Part shown: piece by piece, positions 1-7,794 of the stretch
How the letters are laid out: each line of letters opens with the position of its first letter
How positions within the stretch are numbered: the stretch's first letter is position 1
Made by a program: the position numbers and the translations under genes
Assembly: GCA_033722295.1 (NCBI GenBank)
Contig: JAWVZH010000014.1
Span: 1-32,085 of the forward strand
Source: JAWVZH01 sp033722295
GTDB taxonomy: Bacteria; Bacteroidota; Bacteroidia; Chitinophagales; Saprospiraceae
Direction: 5' to 3'
Length of the DNA: 32,085 bases
Notes under the pieces: generated by a model
Told to the model about the DNA's origin: nothing
The model's database searches: none
The model's input: the letters and a program-made list of their open reading frames with translations, nothing else

Positions 1-30
1 AGCGATACACTCATGTATAGTTAACCTCTC

Positions 31-72
31 CTATTTCCTATTTCCTATTTCCTATTTCCTATTTCCTATTTC
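31..72. repeat. Six-copy heptanucleotide tandem repeat (CTATTTC)
   Basis: The 7-mer CTATTTC is repeated six times head to tail without a mismatch. It is followed by a pyrimidine-rich stretch with degenerate relatives (attcctt, attccta, atttccc) reaching almost to the methyltransferase start at 136. The repeat lies 63 bases upstream of that start, in the likely promoter region. A 7-bp unit is prone to slipped-strand copy-number change, so it could alter promoter geometry, but nothing in the sequence proves a function. Confidence 0.9.
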
Positions 73-135
73 AAAGTCTAAAATTCCTTCCTCACCATTC
101 CTATGTCATTTCCCATTATTACTCATCTTTGCTAA

Positions 136-1245
136 ATGAAGTTAGTGGCAAAAACATTTGCCGGTGTTGAAGATCTGTTAATGGATGAGATCAAGGCGCT
201 AGGTGGGAAAAAAGCAACCAAGGGCATTCGCGCTGTAGAGTTCGAGGGAGATCATCGATGCCTTTACCGTGTCTTATACGAAAGCCGTCTGGCGACCACC
301 GTACTCCGATCACTTTGGCGATTCACAGCCGATGATGAACATGAAGCTTATCGAAAAGCCTATGCCTGTGACTGGTCCCGGTATTTTTCGGTTGATCAGA
401 CCTTTGCCATCTCCTCCACGGTGAGCTCTGATATATTCACGCATTCCCAGTATATCTCCTTGAAGATGAAGGATGCGATATGCGACCGATTCAGAAAAAC
501 GTTCGATCGCAGACCCAGCGTTGACACAAAGTCACCTGATGTACGTCTCAATCTCCATGTACAAAAAAACTCATTTCATATTTCTCTTGATGCCGCGGGT
601 GATCCACTGTTCAAACGAGGTTATCGACGGGAAGGACACAGGGCACCACTTAATGAGATTCTGGGCAGCGCCATGGTTCAGCTTTCAGGTTGGCAACCGG
701 AACAACCGTTTTTCGATGGCATGTGTGGGACAGGCACAATTCCCATTGAAGCGGCCATGCTGGCATGTAGTCTCCCTTCGCAATACTTGAGACGGGAGTT
801 TACGGTGATGAACTGGCCGACATTTGAGCGATCTGCCTGGGACAAGGTAAAGAAGGAAGCGGATGACAAGATAGATATCCGTCCGCTTCACATCCTGGGT
901 ACAGACCAATCCAGGAATTCTGTCTTTACTGCTTTTCGCTCCGCCAGGATGTTGGACCTTTCGGAAGCAGTTGACTTTCAGAGAGTCGATTTTTTCAGAT
1001 TAAAAGGCAAACCGGAAAGCGTGTTGATCATGAATCCGCCATATGGCGAACGGATGGGAGATGAAATAGAGGAATTATATGAAAAGATCGGAGACCGATT
1101 AAAAGCCGAATGGACGGGTAGTAGTGCCTGGCTTTTGACCAGCAATATGGACGCTCTCAAATCTGTTGGACTCCGCACTTCAAAGAGGATCAAATTATAT
1201 AATGGCCCGCTGGAATGTCGGTTTGTGAAGTACGAGATGTATTGA
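136..1245 (+). CDS. THUMP-domain class I SAM-dependent RNA (guanine-N2) methyltransferase, RlmL-N/UPF0020 family
   Basis: The 369-residue protein has the layout of the N-terminal half of E. coli RlmL: a ferredoxin-like/THUMP RNA-binding region (about residues 1-155) followed by a Rossmann-type methyltransferase. Motif I is visible as FDGMCGTGTIPIEAA near residue 193 and the catalytic NPPYGER motif IV near residue 300, typical of enzymes that methylate exocyclic amino groups of guanine in rRNA. The family would predict N2-methylation of a 23S rRNA guanine (the G2445-type site); the exact target is inferred. It lacks the RlmK half of the fused E. coli protein, as is usual for stand-alone Bacteroidota homologues. 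A TAnnTTTG-like box (catctttg, 124-131) ends 4 bases before the ATG, which would make the transcript nearly leaderless. Confidence 0.9.
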   Translation: MKLVAKTFAGVEDLLMDEIKALGGKKATKGIRAVEFEGDHRCLYRVLYESRLATTVLRSLWRFTADDEHEAYRKAYACDWSRYFSVDQTFAISSTVSSDIFTHSQYISLKMKDAICDRFRKTFDRRPSVDTKSPDVRLNLHVQKNSFHISLDAAGDPLFKRGYRREGHRAPLNEILGSAMVQLSGWQPEQPFFDGMCGTGTIPIEAAMLACSLPSQYLRREFTVMNWPTFERSAWDKVKKEADDKIDIRPLHILGTDQSRNSVFTAFRSARMLDLSEAVDFQRVDFFRLKGKPESVLIMNPPYGERMGDEIEELYEKIGDRLKAEWTGSSAWLLTSNMDALKSVGLRTSKRIKLYNGPLECRFVKYEMY

Positions 1246-1349
1246 ATGGTGAAGAATAAGGATTACTCTTCTGATATTTAGCAAGTTCTACTGGATTCTC
1301 TTAAATAAAGAGTATCTACCTCTTGTAAAGAAGGCATGCTTTTGGACTA

Positions 1350-2318
1350 TCAATTTCTCCCCATCAACCAAACCAGCACGGCGAGGATCGACAGCAACAA
1401 TCCAAGTACGATGACGGCATTGACCGTTCGCTTCCTGGCCTGTTCTTTTTGCCACCAGGTGTTAGGCGTAATTCCGGAAATATAGAACATGATAACCCCG
1501 CTCAGGATCAGGCAGACGATATTGATACCGAACAGGATCACCTTATTGAAGGAAGCTCCGTAATATCCTCCACCGAGGAATAGACCCGCCGAGATCAGGG
1601 GTGGCAATAATGCCGCTGCCACCATAACCCCTACCAGTGCGACACCCTGCCTGCTCATGACGCTGAGAGCACCGGCGAAACCGCATGCCATAGCAAGAGC
1701 GATGTCTTGGTATGACACAACATAATCCCGGGGCACGTCGTGTATCTGGTCACTTCCTACACCCCACAAAACAGAAATGATCACAGCGATGGCTGTAGCG
1801 ATAGCACCGACGTAGAGTCCGCGGTAGATCAATTTGGTACTACCCAATGTGATGCCGAATGAGATCAGCATATTGGGTCCAAGGAAAGGAGCGATGACCA
1901 TGGCTCCAATGACAATGGCAACATTTTGCTGTAATATGCCAATCCCTGCAACAATGGAAGACATTATAATCATTATGAAGAAGTTGATGGAGAGATTGAC
2001 CGGTGATTCGATCACATCGCGTAATTCCTCTCTACTTGTCTTGAAGAATCTGCCTATTTTCAGTTCCTCCTCCTCGTCCTTTTCTTCATCTTCAGGGATG
2101 ACGGCATTCAGTTCATAGACCACAACTTTTTCTTCCTTGAGTCTTTTTTCGAGTTCTTCCAAGGTACTTGAGAGCTCCTCATCACTTACCACAAGCCTTA
2201 CAGATGCCGCCCCGCCTTTACCACTATGAGCGATCTTGTGATAGCACTCCAGGTCATCTATATAGTTTTTCAGTTCTTCATTGACCGGACCAGAGGAAAT
2301 GATCTCTACGAATTGCAT
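1350..2318 (-). CDS. DUF389 (TIGR00341-like) multi-pass membrane protein
   Basis: The 322-residue protein has a soluble N-terminal region (about 1-100) with a very acidic linker (EDEEKDEEEE near residues 76-85). It is followed by about seven hydrophobic segments between residue 108 and the C-terminus. Segments such as VIGAMVIAPFLGPNM and a GVMVAAALLPPLISAG-like stretch match the conserved core of DUF389 membrane proteins, whose biochemical role is not established. It converges with the methyltransferase gene and is preceded by one copy of the palindromic repeat about 75 bases upstream of its ATG. No clear promoter box is visible. Confidence 0.88.
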   Translation of the reverse strand: MQFVEIISSGPVNEELKNYIDDLECYHKIAHSGKGGAASVRLVVSDEELSSTLEELEKRLKEEKVVVYELNAVIPEDEEKDEEEELKIGRFFKTSREELRDVIESPVNLSINFFIMIIMSSIVAGIGILQQNVAIVIGAMVIAPFLGPNMLISFGITLGSTKLIYRGLYVGAIATAIAVIISVLWGVGSDQIHDVPRDYVVSYQDIALAMACGFAGALSVMSRQGVALVGVMVAAALLPPLISAGLFLGGGYYGASFNKVILFGINIVCLILSGVIMFYISGITPNTWWQKEQARKRTVNAVIVLGLLLSILAVLVWLMGRN

Positions 2319-2394
2319 GGGATAAAGTTGAGGAAATTATTGAAAATGACTAATAGAGAGGTGGGCAGGTGCTAATGGTAATGGACGGATCTGC

Positions 2395-2420
2395 AAAAAG
2401 TGACCCCCGGGGTTAAATTT
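2395..2420. repeat. Palindromic intergenic element, copy 1 (degenerate)
   Basis: The core GACCCCCGGGGTT (2402-2414) is flanked by A-rich (aaaaag) and T-rich (aaattttcctttttt) arms. It is the least symmetric of four copies. It lies upstream of the DUF389 gene and about 120 bases from copy 2, with AT-rich DNA between them. The core is identical in orientation to copy 2 and inverted relative to copy 3. Confidence 0.75.
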
Positions 2421-2534
2421 TCCTTTTTTGACCTTTAACGGCATAGGTCTATATAAAATATTAATAACCAATTACTTACATATATAGGTAAATATATTTT
2501 GATATCAGTAGATATGTTGGAAATGTTAAAAAGT

Positions 2535-2563
2535 GTTAAAATGACCCCCGGGGTTACTTTAAC
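2535..2563. repeat. 29-bp palindromic element, copy 2, at the 3' end of the polyamine operon
   Basis: The 29-bp palindrome runs from GTTAAAATGACCCC to GGTTACTTTAAC around a central C. Twelve of 14 arm positions are Watson-Crick pairs, one is a G-T pair and one is a mismatch. On the minus strand it begins directly after the TAA stop (2566-2568) of the AstE/AspA-like gene, where an operon terminator would be expected. As RNA it would form a GC-cored hairpin followed by ACTTTTTAAC. Its reverse complement matches copy 3 at 27 of 29 positions. Confidence 0.85.
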
Positions 2564-2565
2564 AT

Positions 2566-3525
2566 TTACGTCTTCAATATCCCCAAATGCAATATCCGCC
2601 CCCCTGACTGACCGATGGGACTTACTTGCTTACCAATCACTATTCCGCGCTCGGGAGCACGGCACTCGTCCAACTTATCGCCAAATATGTCATGTTGGAT
2701 GGCAACGACTTCATCGCTTTCCACAACTTGCCTCACGTCGGAAAGTACGCGCACCATGCCGCCCTTCTGTGTATACAACCAGTAGCTGTTCTCACACAGC
2801 ACAGGGTCTTCCTCCGGTGGCTCGATAGGACGGTCTGAATAACCCAGATAACTCAGGGCATTATGAATTCCGGTCAGGCTGGAACCTATCATGTTTTTTT
2901 GAAATACATTCGGGTTTCCTATCTCTACGGTAATGGATGGAATGCCAATTTCACTTGCAGCACCCCTCAAAGTGCCATCGGATGGTGGGTTATGGACGAT
3001 GATCTCCGCATTCTGCAATCTGGCCAACTCGGCCGTTACCTTGTCCGTCATATCAGCCCTGATATAATATGAATTGATCCTCCCATTACTGGCTGTGTGT
3101 AGATCGATCAGGTAATCGAAATGCTGAACGATCTTATTGAAGAATCGGTAGGCATAAACTTCGCTGACATTCCCATTTTTATCACCAGGCATAATATGGT
3201 TCAGGTCCGTGCCATCTATAAATCTTCGCTGTCTCCGCAGGATAGAAACCACGTTAACTCCTGGCACACCGATGATGGTTCCCTTCTGTGTGGTAACATC
3301 CAATTCCTTTATTACTTTCTGTATGACAGGGATTCCATTAAGTTCATTACCATGTACAGCAGCAGTTACGCCAAGGACAGGACCTGGTTGAGAGCCGTGA
3401 GCAATGATCAGCGGGATCGCAATCGGCTCTCCTAAAGTGTCTGTGACGACATCCATCCATAACTTATGAATTCGACCTCTCTTGAGTCGATCCAGGTCCA
3501 ATTCCTTTATATGTCTATGCGCCAT
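2566..3525 (-). CDS. Succinylglutamate desuccinylase/aspartoacylase (AstE/AspA) family zinc hydrolase
   Basis: This 319-residue protein shows the M14-type zinc site of the AstE/AspA family. H58 and E61 lie in AAVHGNELNG, H143 in LIDLHTASNG, and the catalytic-base Glu is E201 in TVEIGNP. DLNHIMPG (from residue 107) corresponds to the substrate-binding Asp/Arg region. Family members hydrolyse N-acyl amino acids or remove a terminal residue from small peptides and amides; the substrate here is unknown. It is the last gene of the six-gene operon, 16 bases after the deoxyhypusine-synthase-like gene. It may therefore cleave an amide product or intermediate made by the two ATP-grasp proteins. Classic arginine-succinyltransferase (ast) genes are absent, so a role in arginine catabolism is unlikely. 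Confidence 0.85.
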   Translation of the reverse strand: MAHRHIKELDLDRLKRGRIHKLWMDVVTDTLGEPIAIPLIIAHGSQPGPVLGVTAAVHGNELNGIPVIQKVIKELDVTTQKGTIIGVPGVNVVSILRRQRRFIDGTDLNHIMPGDKNGNVSEVYAYRFFNKIVQHFDYLIDLHTASNGRINSYYIRADMTDKVTAELARLQNAEIIVHNPPSDGTLRGAASEIGIPSITVEIGNPNVFQKNMIGSSLTGIHNALSYLGYSDRPIEPPEEDPVLCENSYWLYTQKGGMVRVLSDVRQVVESDEVVAIQHDIFGDKLDECRAPERGIVIGKQVSPIGQSGGRILHLGILKT

Positions 3526-3541
3526 TTTGCAGTATTAAGCC

Positions 3542-4516
3542 TTATTGTCCGAGGATATAAGCAAAGATCAATGGACATACAATCGTTGCATCTGATTCAA
3601 TAATAAATTTTGGTGTGTCAACCTCCAGCTTACCCCATGTGATCTTCTCATTCGGAACAGCTCCTGAATAAGAGCCAAAACTGGTCGTGCTGTCACTGAT
3701 CTGACAGAAATAACTCCAACAGGGGATATCATTCATTCCCATATCCTGGTGCATCATCGGAACCACACAAATAGGAAAATCGCCAGCTATTCCCCCTCCT
3801 ATCTGGAAAAACCCCACTCCCTTTTCCGCGGCACTCTCCTTATACCACTCGGCCAATGTCATCATGTATTCGATACCGCCTTTTACTACTGATGCCGGAA
3901 ACTTTTCCTCTAGGCAATGAGCCGCAAACATATTACCACAAGTGCTGTCTTCCCAACCCGGCACTATAATGGGTAGGTCGCGCTCGCAGGCTGCCACCAA
4001 CCAGGAGTCTTGCGGATCGATCTGATAGTACTGCTCCAGAGTTCCCTCTCTGATCAATTGATATAAAAACTCATGAGGGAAAAAGCGCTCTTCTCTTTTG
4101 TGAGCCCTACTCCATACTTCTATCAGGTGAGACTCCAATCTTCGCATTGCCTCCTCTTCCGGGATACAGGTATCTGTTACACGATTAAAATGCTGATCTA
4201 ACAGGGATTTTTCATCCTCCGCAGAGAGATCCCTGTAATTCGGTATTCTTTTATAGTGGTCATGAGCTACCAGATTAAAAACATCTTCCTCAAGATTCGC
4301 TCCTGTACAGGTGATGATATGGACCTTTTCCTGTCTTATCATTTCAGCAAGTGATAAGCCGAGTTCAGCAGTACTCATAGCACCGGCCAGGGTGATCATC
4401 ATCTTGCCTCCTTCGTCGATCACCTGCTCATAAGCCTCCGCAGCATCTACAAGTGCGGCTGCATTGAAATGCCTGTAATGATGTTTTATAAAATTTGATA
4501 CCGGGCCTTTTGTCAT
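3542..4516 (-). CDS. Deoxyhypusine-synthase-like NAD-dependent aminobutyltransferase (COG1899 type)
   Basis: The 324-residue protein is full length for bacterial deoxyhypusine synthase homologues. The C-terminal active-site region FGSYSGAVPNEKITWGKL resembles the eukaryotic GSDSGARPDEAVSWGK block, and the catalytic Lys that forms the imine intermediate is retained (K296). An NAD-site-like ITLAGAMSTAELG segment is near residue 41, with GGGIAGDFPI near residue 241. Eukaryotic DHS moves the aminobutyl group of spermidine onto eIF5A. Bacteria lack eIF5A, and bacterial or plant members can act on small amines, for example as homospermidine synthase. Placement 14 bases after agmatinase supports a polyamine acceptor and donor. 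The exact reaction is inferred. Confidence 0.88.
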   Translation of the reverse strand: MTKGPVSNFIKHHYRHFNAAALVDAAEAYEQVIDEGGKMMITLAGAMSTAELGLSLAEMIRQEKVHIITCTGANLEEDVFNLVAHDHYKRIPNYRDLSAEDEKSLLDQHFNRVTDTCIPEEEAMRRLESHLIEVWSRAHKREERFFPHEFLYQLIREGTLEQYYQIDPQDSWLVAACERDLPIIVPGWEDSTCGNMFAAHCLEEKFPASVVKGGIEYMMTLAEWYKESAAEKGVGFFQIGGGIAGDFPICVVPMMHQDMGMNDIPCWSYFCQISDSTTSFGSYSGAVPNEKITWGKLEVDTPKFIIESDATIVCPLIFAYILGQ

Positions 4517-4530
4517 CTTATTGTAATTCT

Positions 4531-5388
4531 TCAGTACCTGCCAAAATATTTATACGTCAGCATTTTATAATAAAGCTTGGCGGCGAGAAAATCGGAAGCT
4601 CTGCTATTTTCATTCGGGCATAGCTCCACAATATCAAACCCAACAACATTCTTCCGGTTGAATACCATTCTGAGAAATTCCAACGTAGAATACCAATCCA
4701 GTCCTCCCGGTTCCGGGGTACCTGTATCAGGAAGAATAGAAGGATCAAGAGCATCCAGATCGAAAGAGATGTAAACAGGAGAGGTGATCAGCTTGAGGGC
4801 CTCATTTCTCCAATAGGTATTATCATAAATATCATGGGCAAAATAACACTGTTCCCTGTTGATATACTCCATTTCCGAACCATCCATTGACCTTATTCCT
4901 ACCTGTACCAGATTCGCCTTTTGACTGGCACGGTACATGGCGCAGGCATGATTGAATGCCGAACCCTCATATTCCGGTCTCAGATCTGTATGGGCATCTA
5001 TGTGAAGAACAGTCAGGTCCTTGTAGTGATCAAGAAAAGCATCGATAATGGGTATACTGATGCTGTGCTCACCACCGAAAAAGGTCGGAAACTTTCCATG
5101 AGAAAGAACATCCTCTGCAGTTTCGAGGACCATGTCGTACATATCCTCAGGTGTCTTTTCATTCAAGTCCAGAGGCGGACAAAGATGAATGCCTTTTCGA
5201 AAAACCTCACTGTCCGTTTCTATGTCGTACAACTCCATATGCTCGGAAGCCTCCAGGAAGGCCGCCGGACCACCCGCTGCACCCTTACCCCATGTGCTGG
5301 TTTTATCGTAAGCGATCGTTTGTAGAATAATGTTGGCATTATCCAATTTGTCATATTGACTTGTTATGCCTGCAAATGTTTTTTTCAT
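4531..5388 (-). CDS. speB: Agmatinase (agmatine ureohydrolase), ureohydrolase superfamily
   Basis: The protein hydrolyses agmatine to putrescine and urea. Ureohydrolase manganese-site motifs are all present: GGEHS (H108), DAHTD (131-135) and a DLDALDP block (D210, D212), followed by GTPEPGGL. The length of 285 residues is typical. Starting at ATG 5388 gives a natural N-terminus (MKKTFAG). An in-frame GTG two codons upstream (5394), directly abutting the arginine decarboxylase stop, is an alternative start. The gene is contiguous with arginine decarboxylase, which supplies agmatine, so the substrate assignment is stronger here than for an isolated ureohydrolase. Confidence 0.92.
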   Translation of the reverse strand: MKKTFAGITSQYDKLDNANIILQTIAYDKTSTWGKGAAGGPAAFLEASEHMELYDIETDSEVFRKGIHLCPPLDLNEKTPEDMYDMVLETAEDVLSHGKFPTFFGGEHSISIPIIDAFLDHYKDLTVLHIDAHTDLRPEYEGSAFNHACAMYRASQKANLVQVGIRSMDGSEMEYINREQCYFAHDIYDNTYWRNEALKLITSPVYISFDLDALDPSILPDTGTPEPGGLDWYSTLEFLRMVFNRKNVVGFDIVELCPNENSRASDFLAAKLYYKMLTYKYFGRY

Positions 5389-5394
5389 CTCCAC

Positions 5395-6798
5395 TTAGTT
5401 CAGATATCCCAAAATTCTTAACATATCATCGGCTGATTGCTCATCCCTGAAAAGCGTATCAAACCATTTCCCATTTTCATCGATATCGATCAATACGTGC
5501 TTTGGAGATGGTATTAGACAGTGCTTAATGCCTCCATATCCACTTAATGAGTCCTGGTAAGCTCCGGTATGAAAAAAACCAATGTATAAAGGTTCCTTCT
5601 CACCAGGTTCCACCTTTGGTAGGTGGACCAGATTGGCATGAGCTTCAAAATTGTAATAATCGGAATTGTCGCAACTCATACCTCCGATGTTCACCCGTGT
5701 AAATTCATTATACCATTTATTGATGGGTAGCAAGATGAATCGCTCATTCATGCCCCAACTGTCGGGCAGTGTATTCATAATGCTGTTGTCGATCATATAC
5801 CACAACTCCGAATCGTTCTGTTGTTTTTGTTGGAGGACTCCGAAAATCGTAGCCCCGCTCTCCCCGATAGTATATTTGCCGAACTCAGTGAAAATATCCG
5901 GCGTTTCTACTCCCTCCTCTTCGCAAGCCAACTGGATCTGTTTTACGATCTCACTGATCATATAATTGTAATCATACTCAAAACCAAGTGAATTACGGAT
6001 GGGTAAGCCACCCCCGATGTTCAACGCTTTCAGGGATGGTACGAGCTTTTTTACCTTGCAATAGATCCTTATGCATCTTTTGAACTCACCCCAGTAGTAC
6101 ATGCTATCCTTTATGCCGGTGTCGACAAAAAAGTGAAGCATTTTCAACTCAACTTCATCCTGGTCGATGATCTTTTCCTTTATAATTTCCATGAGCGCCT
6201 CTTCACTAAATCCCAATCGGGAGGTATAAAAATCAAAATGAGGCTCTTCATTGGTCGCAAGACGCAAACCTATTTTAAATGGCTCATCGTGCATGGCCTT
6301 GAACTGTTCCAGTTCTGCAGCATTGTCAATTACTGGAATAACATTTCGGAATCCCTGATTTGTGAGCTCCACGATCCTTCTGACATATCGTTCGGATTTG
6401 AACCCATTGCTTATGACGATCTTATCTTTTGAACACTTACCTGCTCGATAGAGCTTTTCTATAAGGTCGATGTCAAAAGCTGAGGAAGTCTCCAACTGCA
6501 CATCATAATTAAGTACTTCTTCAAGGGCATAGCTGAAGTGACAACATTTTGTGCAATAACTGTAGTAGTATTTGCCCGCATACCCGTGACGTTTTATCGC
6601 ACGGTGAAAAAGATTTCTCGCTCGCTTGATCTGATCGCCGATCTTTGGCAAATACGTAATTTTCAATGGTGTCCCATATTTTTTGATCAATTTCATGATC
6701 GGAATACCATGAAAACTCAAATGACCTTTGAGCAGATCGAATCCATCCTGTGGAAAGAAATAAGTCTGGTCAATAAGGTCAAGATATCTATTGGTCAT
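5395..6798 (-). CDS. speA: Arginine decarboxylase, short Bacteroidota form, PLP fold III
   Basis: The enzyme makes agmatine from arginine. The 467-residue protein has the alanine-racemase/ornithine-decarboxylase fold. The PLP-binding Lys is probably K84 in YSYCTKCCHF, followed by LETSSAFDI. The phosphate-binding glycine loop is IGGGLP (262-266), and the C-terminal catalytic Cys is C376 in MSCDNSDYY. It is shorter than E. coli SpeA (about 630-660 residues) and matches the compact form common in Bacteroidota. It starts 9 bases after the GshB-like gene and abuts agmatinase. Diaminopimelate or carboxynorspermidine decarboxylase are alternatives within the fold; the partner agmatinase and the family-like N-terminus favour arginine. 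Confidence 0.88.
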   Translation of the reverse strand: MTNRYLDLIDQTYFFPQDGFDLLKGHLSFHGIPIMKLIKKYGTPLKITYLPKIGDQIKRARNLFHRAIKRHGYAGKYYYSYCTKCCHFSYALEEVLNYDVQLETSSAFDIDLIEKLYRAGKCSKDKIVISNGFKSERYVRRIVELTNQGFRNVIPVIDNAAELEQFKAMHDEPFKIGLRLATNEEPHFDFYTSRLGFSEEALMEIIKEKIIDQDEVELKMLHFFVDTGIKDSMYYWGEFKRCIRIYCKVKKLVPSLKALNIGGGLPIRNSLGFEYDYNYMISEIVKQIQLACEEEGVETPDIFTEFGKYTIGESGATIFGVLQQKQQNDSELWYMIDNSIMNTLPDSWGMNERFILLPINKWYNEFTRVNIGGMSCDNSDYYNFEAHANLVHLPKVEPGEKEPLYIGFFHTGAYQDSLSGYGGIKHCLIPSPKHVLIDIDENGKWFDTLFRDEQSADDMLRILGYLN

Positions 6799-6807
6799 CC
6801 TGGAAAA

Positions 6808-7794
6808 TTAAAGCCCTGCAAAATAATTCAAAATGCCTTCCGAAACCATTTTACTGAAAGGTATTTTACTCTGTTTTTCGGAAGGATATATACCACCTAT
6901 ACTGAGTGTATTTAACTCGGAAAGCACTCTCTTGCCATCATCATTAAGAAGGGTATCCATACCATAAACCACGATACCTTTTTTCAAAAGAACAGGAGAT
7001 ATCTCACTGACCATCCTGACCTCCCAATCGGTCGGTTCCGTAAGTTCAGCTCTACCTCCCTGAGCCACATTGCATAACCAACTGCCCTCTGGCGGATATC
7101 TCAGAGTCGTCGTAATGATCTTTTTGTTGGCCACAACTATGCGTTTGTCGCCTTCCGTCACGCGTTTGAGGAATTTCATGGCAAGGATCGGAAACTCTAT
7201 GTCGCTATTTCGGATATATTTCTCCAACGGCAAGGCTTCCTTACCCGGATTGACCAGACCATTTTCCACTTTGACCACACCTTGACCACCATAGCTCATT
7301 AGAGGTTTCAGAACTATAGGAAAGATCCTCGCAAATGCAAGGATATCTTCAATACTCCTGCACAATTGCATTGGTGGACAGAATGAAGTAAAATTGAAAA
7401 GGAAGGCCTTGTTGCTCGTTTCCAGAATTCCGGAGGGACGGTTTATGATCTTTTTCTCATCCGTACATTCAGCCAGATATTCCAGGAAACCCGGTTTGAT
7501 AGGAAATGGGAAGCGGCAAAGTATAAGGTCAAAATCATCGATCTCGACTTCCTTCCAGTCACGTTTGAAAAGCACATCATCGTCACGATACTTAAAGTCA
7601 CTTCCGATCGGGGCTGCCATAACCTTGGTAGACGACATATCAGAGAAAAAGGGAGCATTCCGGTCAAATCCTCGGGAAGCCACCAGCAGACTGGTCACCC
7701 TGTCATCCGCCAGCATAGACCTGCATAGGCTGTACAGGCTATTATGCTCAGTATGACGTGAATGATCCGTAAGACAAAGTACGCGATATCCCAT
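6808..7794 (-). CDS. GshB-like ATP-grasp ligase (glutathione synthetase family)
   Basis: The 328-residue protein carries several glutathione synthetase signatures: INRPSGI (117-123), the ATP-grasp lysine/glycine-loop region VLKPLMSYGGQGV (161-173), KRIVVANKK (217-225), NVAQGG (242-247), and metal-binding D280 and E293/N295 in SELNTLSIGG. GshB joins a carboxyl-activated dipeptide to glycine, so this protein should form an amide bond on a small molecule. No gamma-glutamylcysteine ligase gene is in the window, and the usual EINVTSPT C-terminal signature is altered to ELNTLSIG. A non-glutathione substrate is therefore plausible. Its ATG directly follows the TAG of the upstream ATP-grasp-like gene (TAGATG), implying translational coupling and a joint pathway. 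Confidence 0.85.
   Translation of the reverse strand: MGYRVLCLTDHSRHTEHNSLYSLCRSMLADDRVTSLLVASRGFDRNAPFFSDMSSTKVMAAPIGSDFKYRDDDVLFKRDWKEVEIDDFDLILCRFPFPIKPGFLEYLAECTDEKKIINRPSGILETSNKAFLFNFTSFCPPMQLCRSIEDILAFARIFPIVLKPLMSYGGQGVVKVENGLVNPGKEALPLEKYIRNSDIEFPILAMKFLKRVTEGDKRIVVANKKIITTTLRYPPEGSWLCNVAQGGRAELTEPTDWEVRMVSEISPVLLKKGIVVYGMDTLLNDDGKRVLSELNTLSIGGIYPSEKQSKIPFSKMVSEGILNYFAGL

Noticed and set aside
31..72. Heptamer tract as a CRISPR array
   Set aside because: The units are contiguous with no spacers and only 7 bases long.
1308..1322. CTCTT-AAATA-AAGAG hairpin between the convergent methyltransferase and DUF389 genes
   Set aside because: The 5-bp AT-rich stem is within chance expectation and has no T-run on either side.
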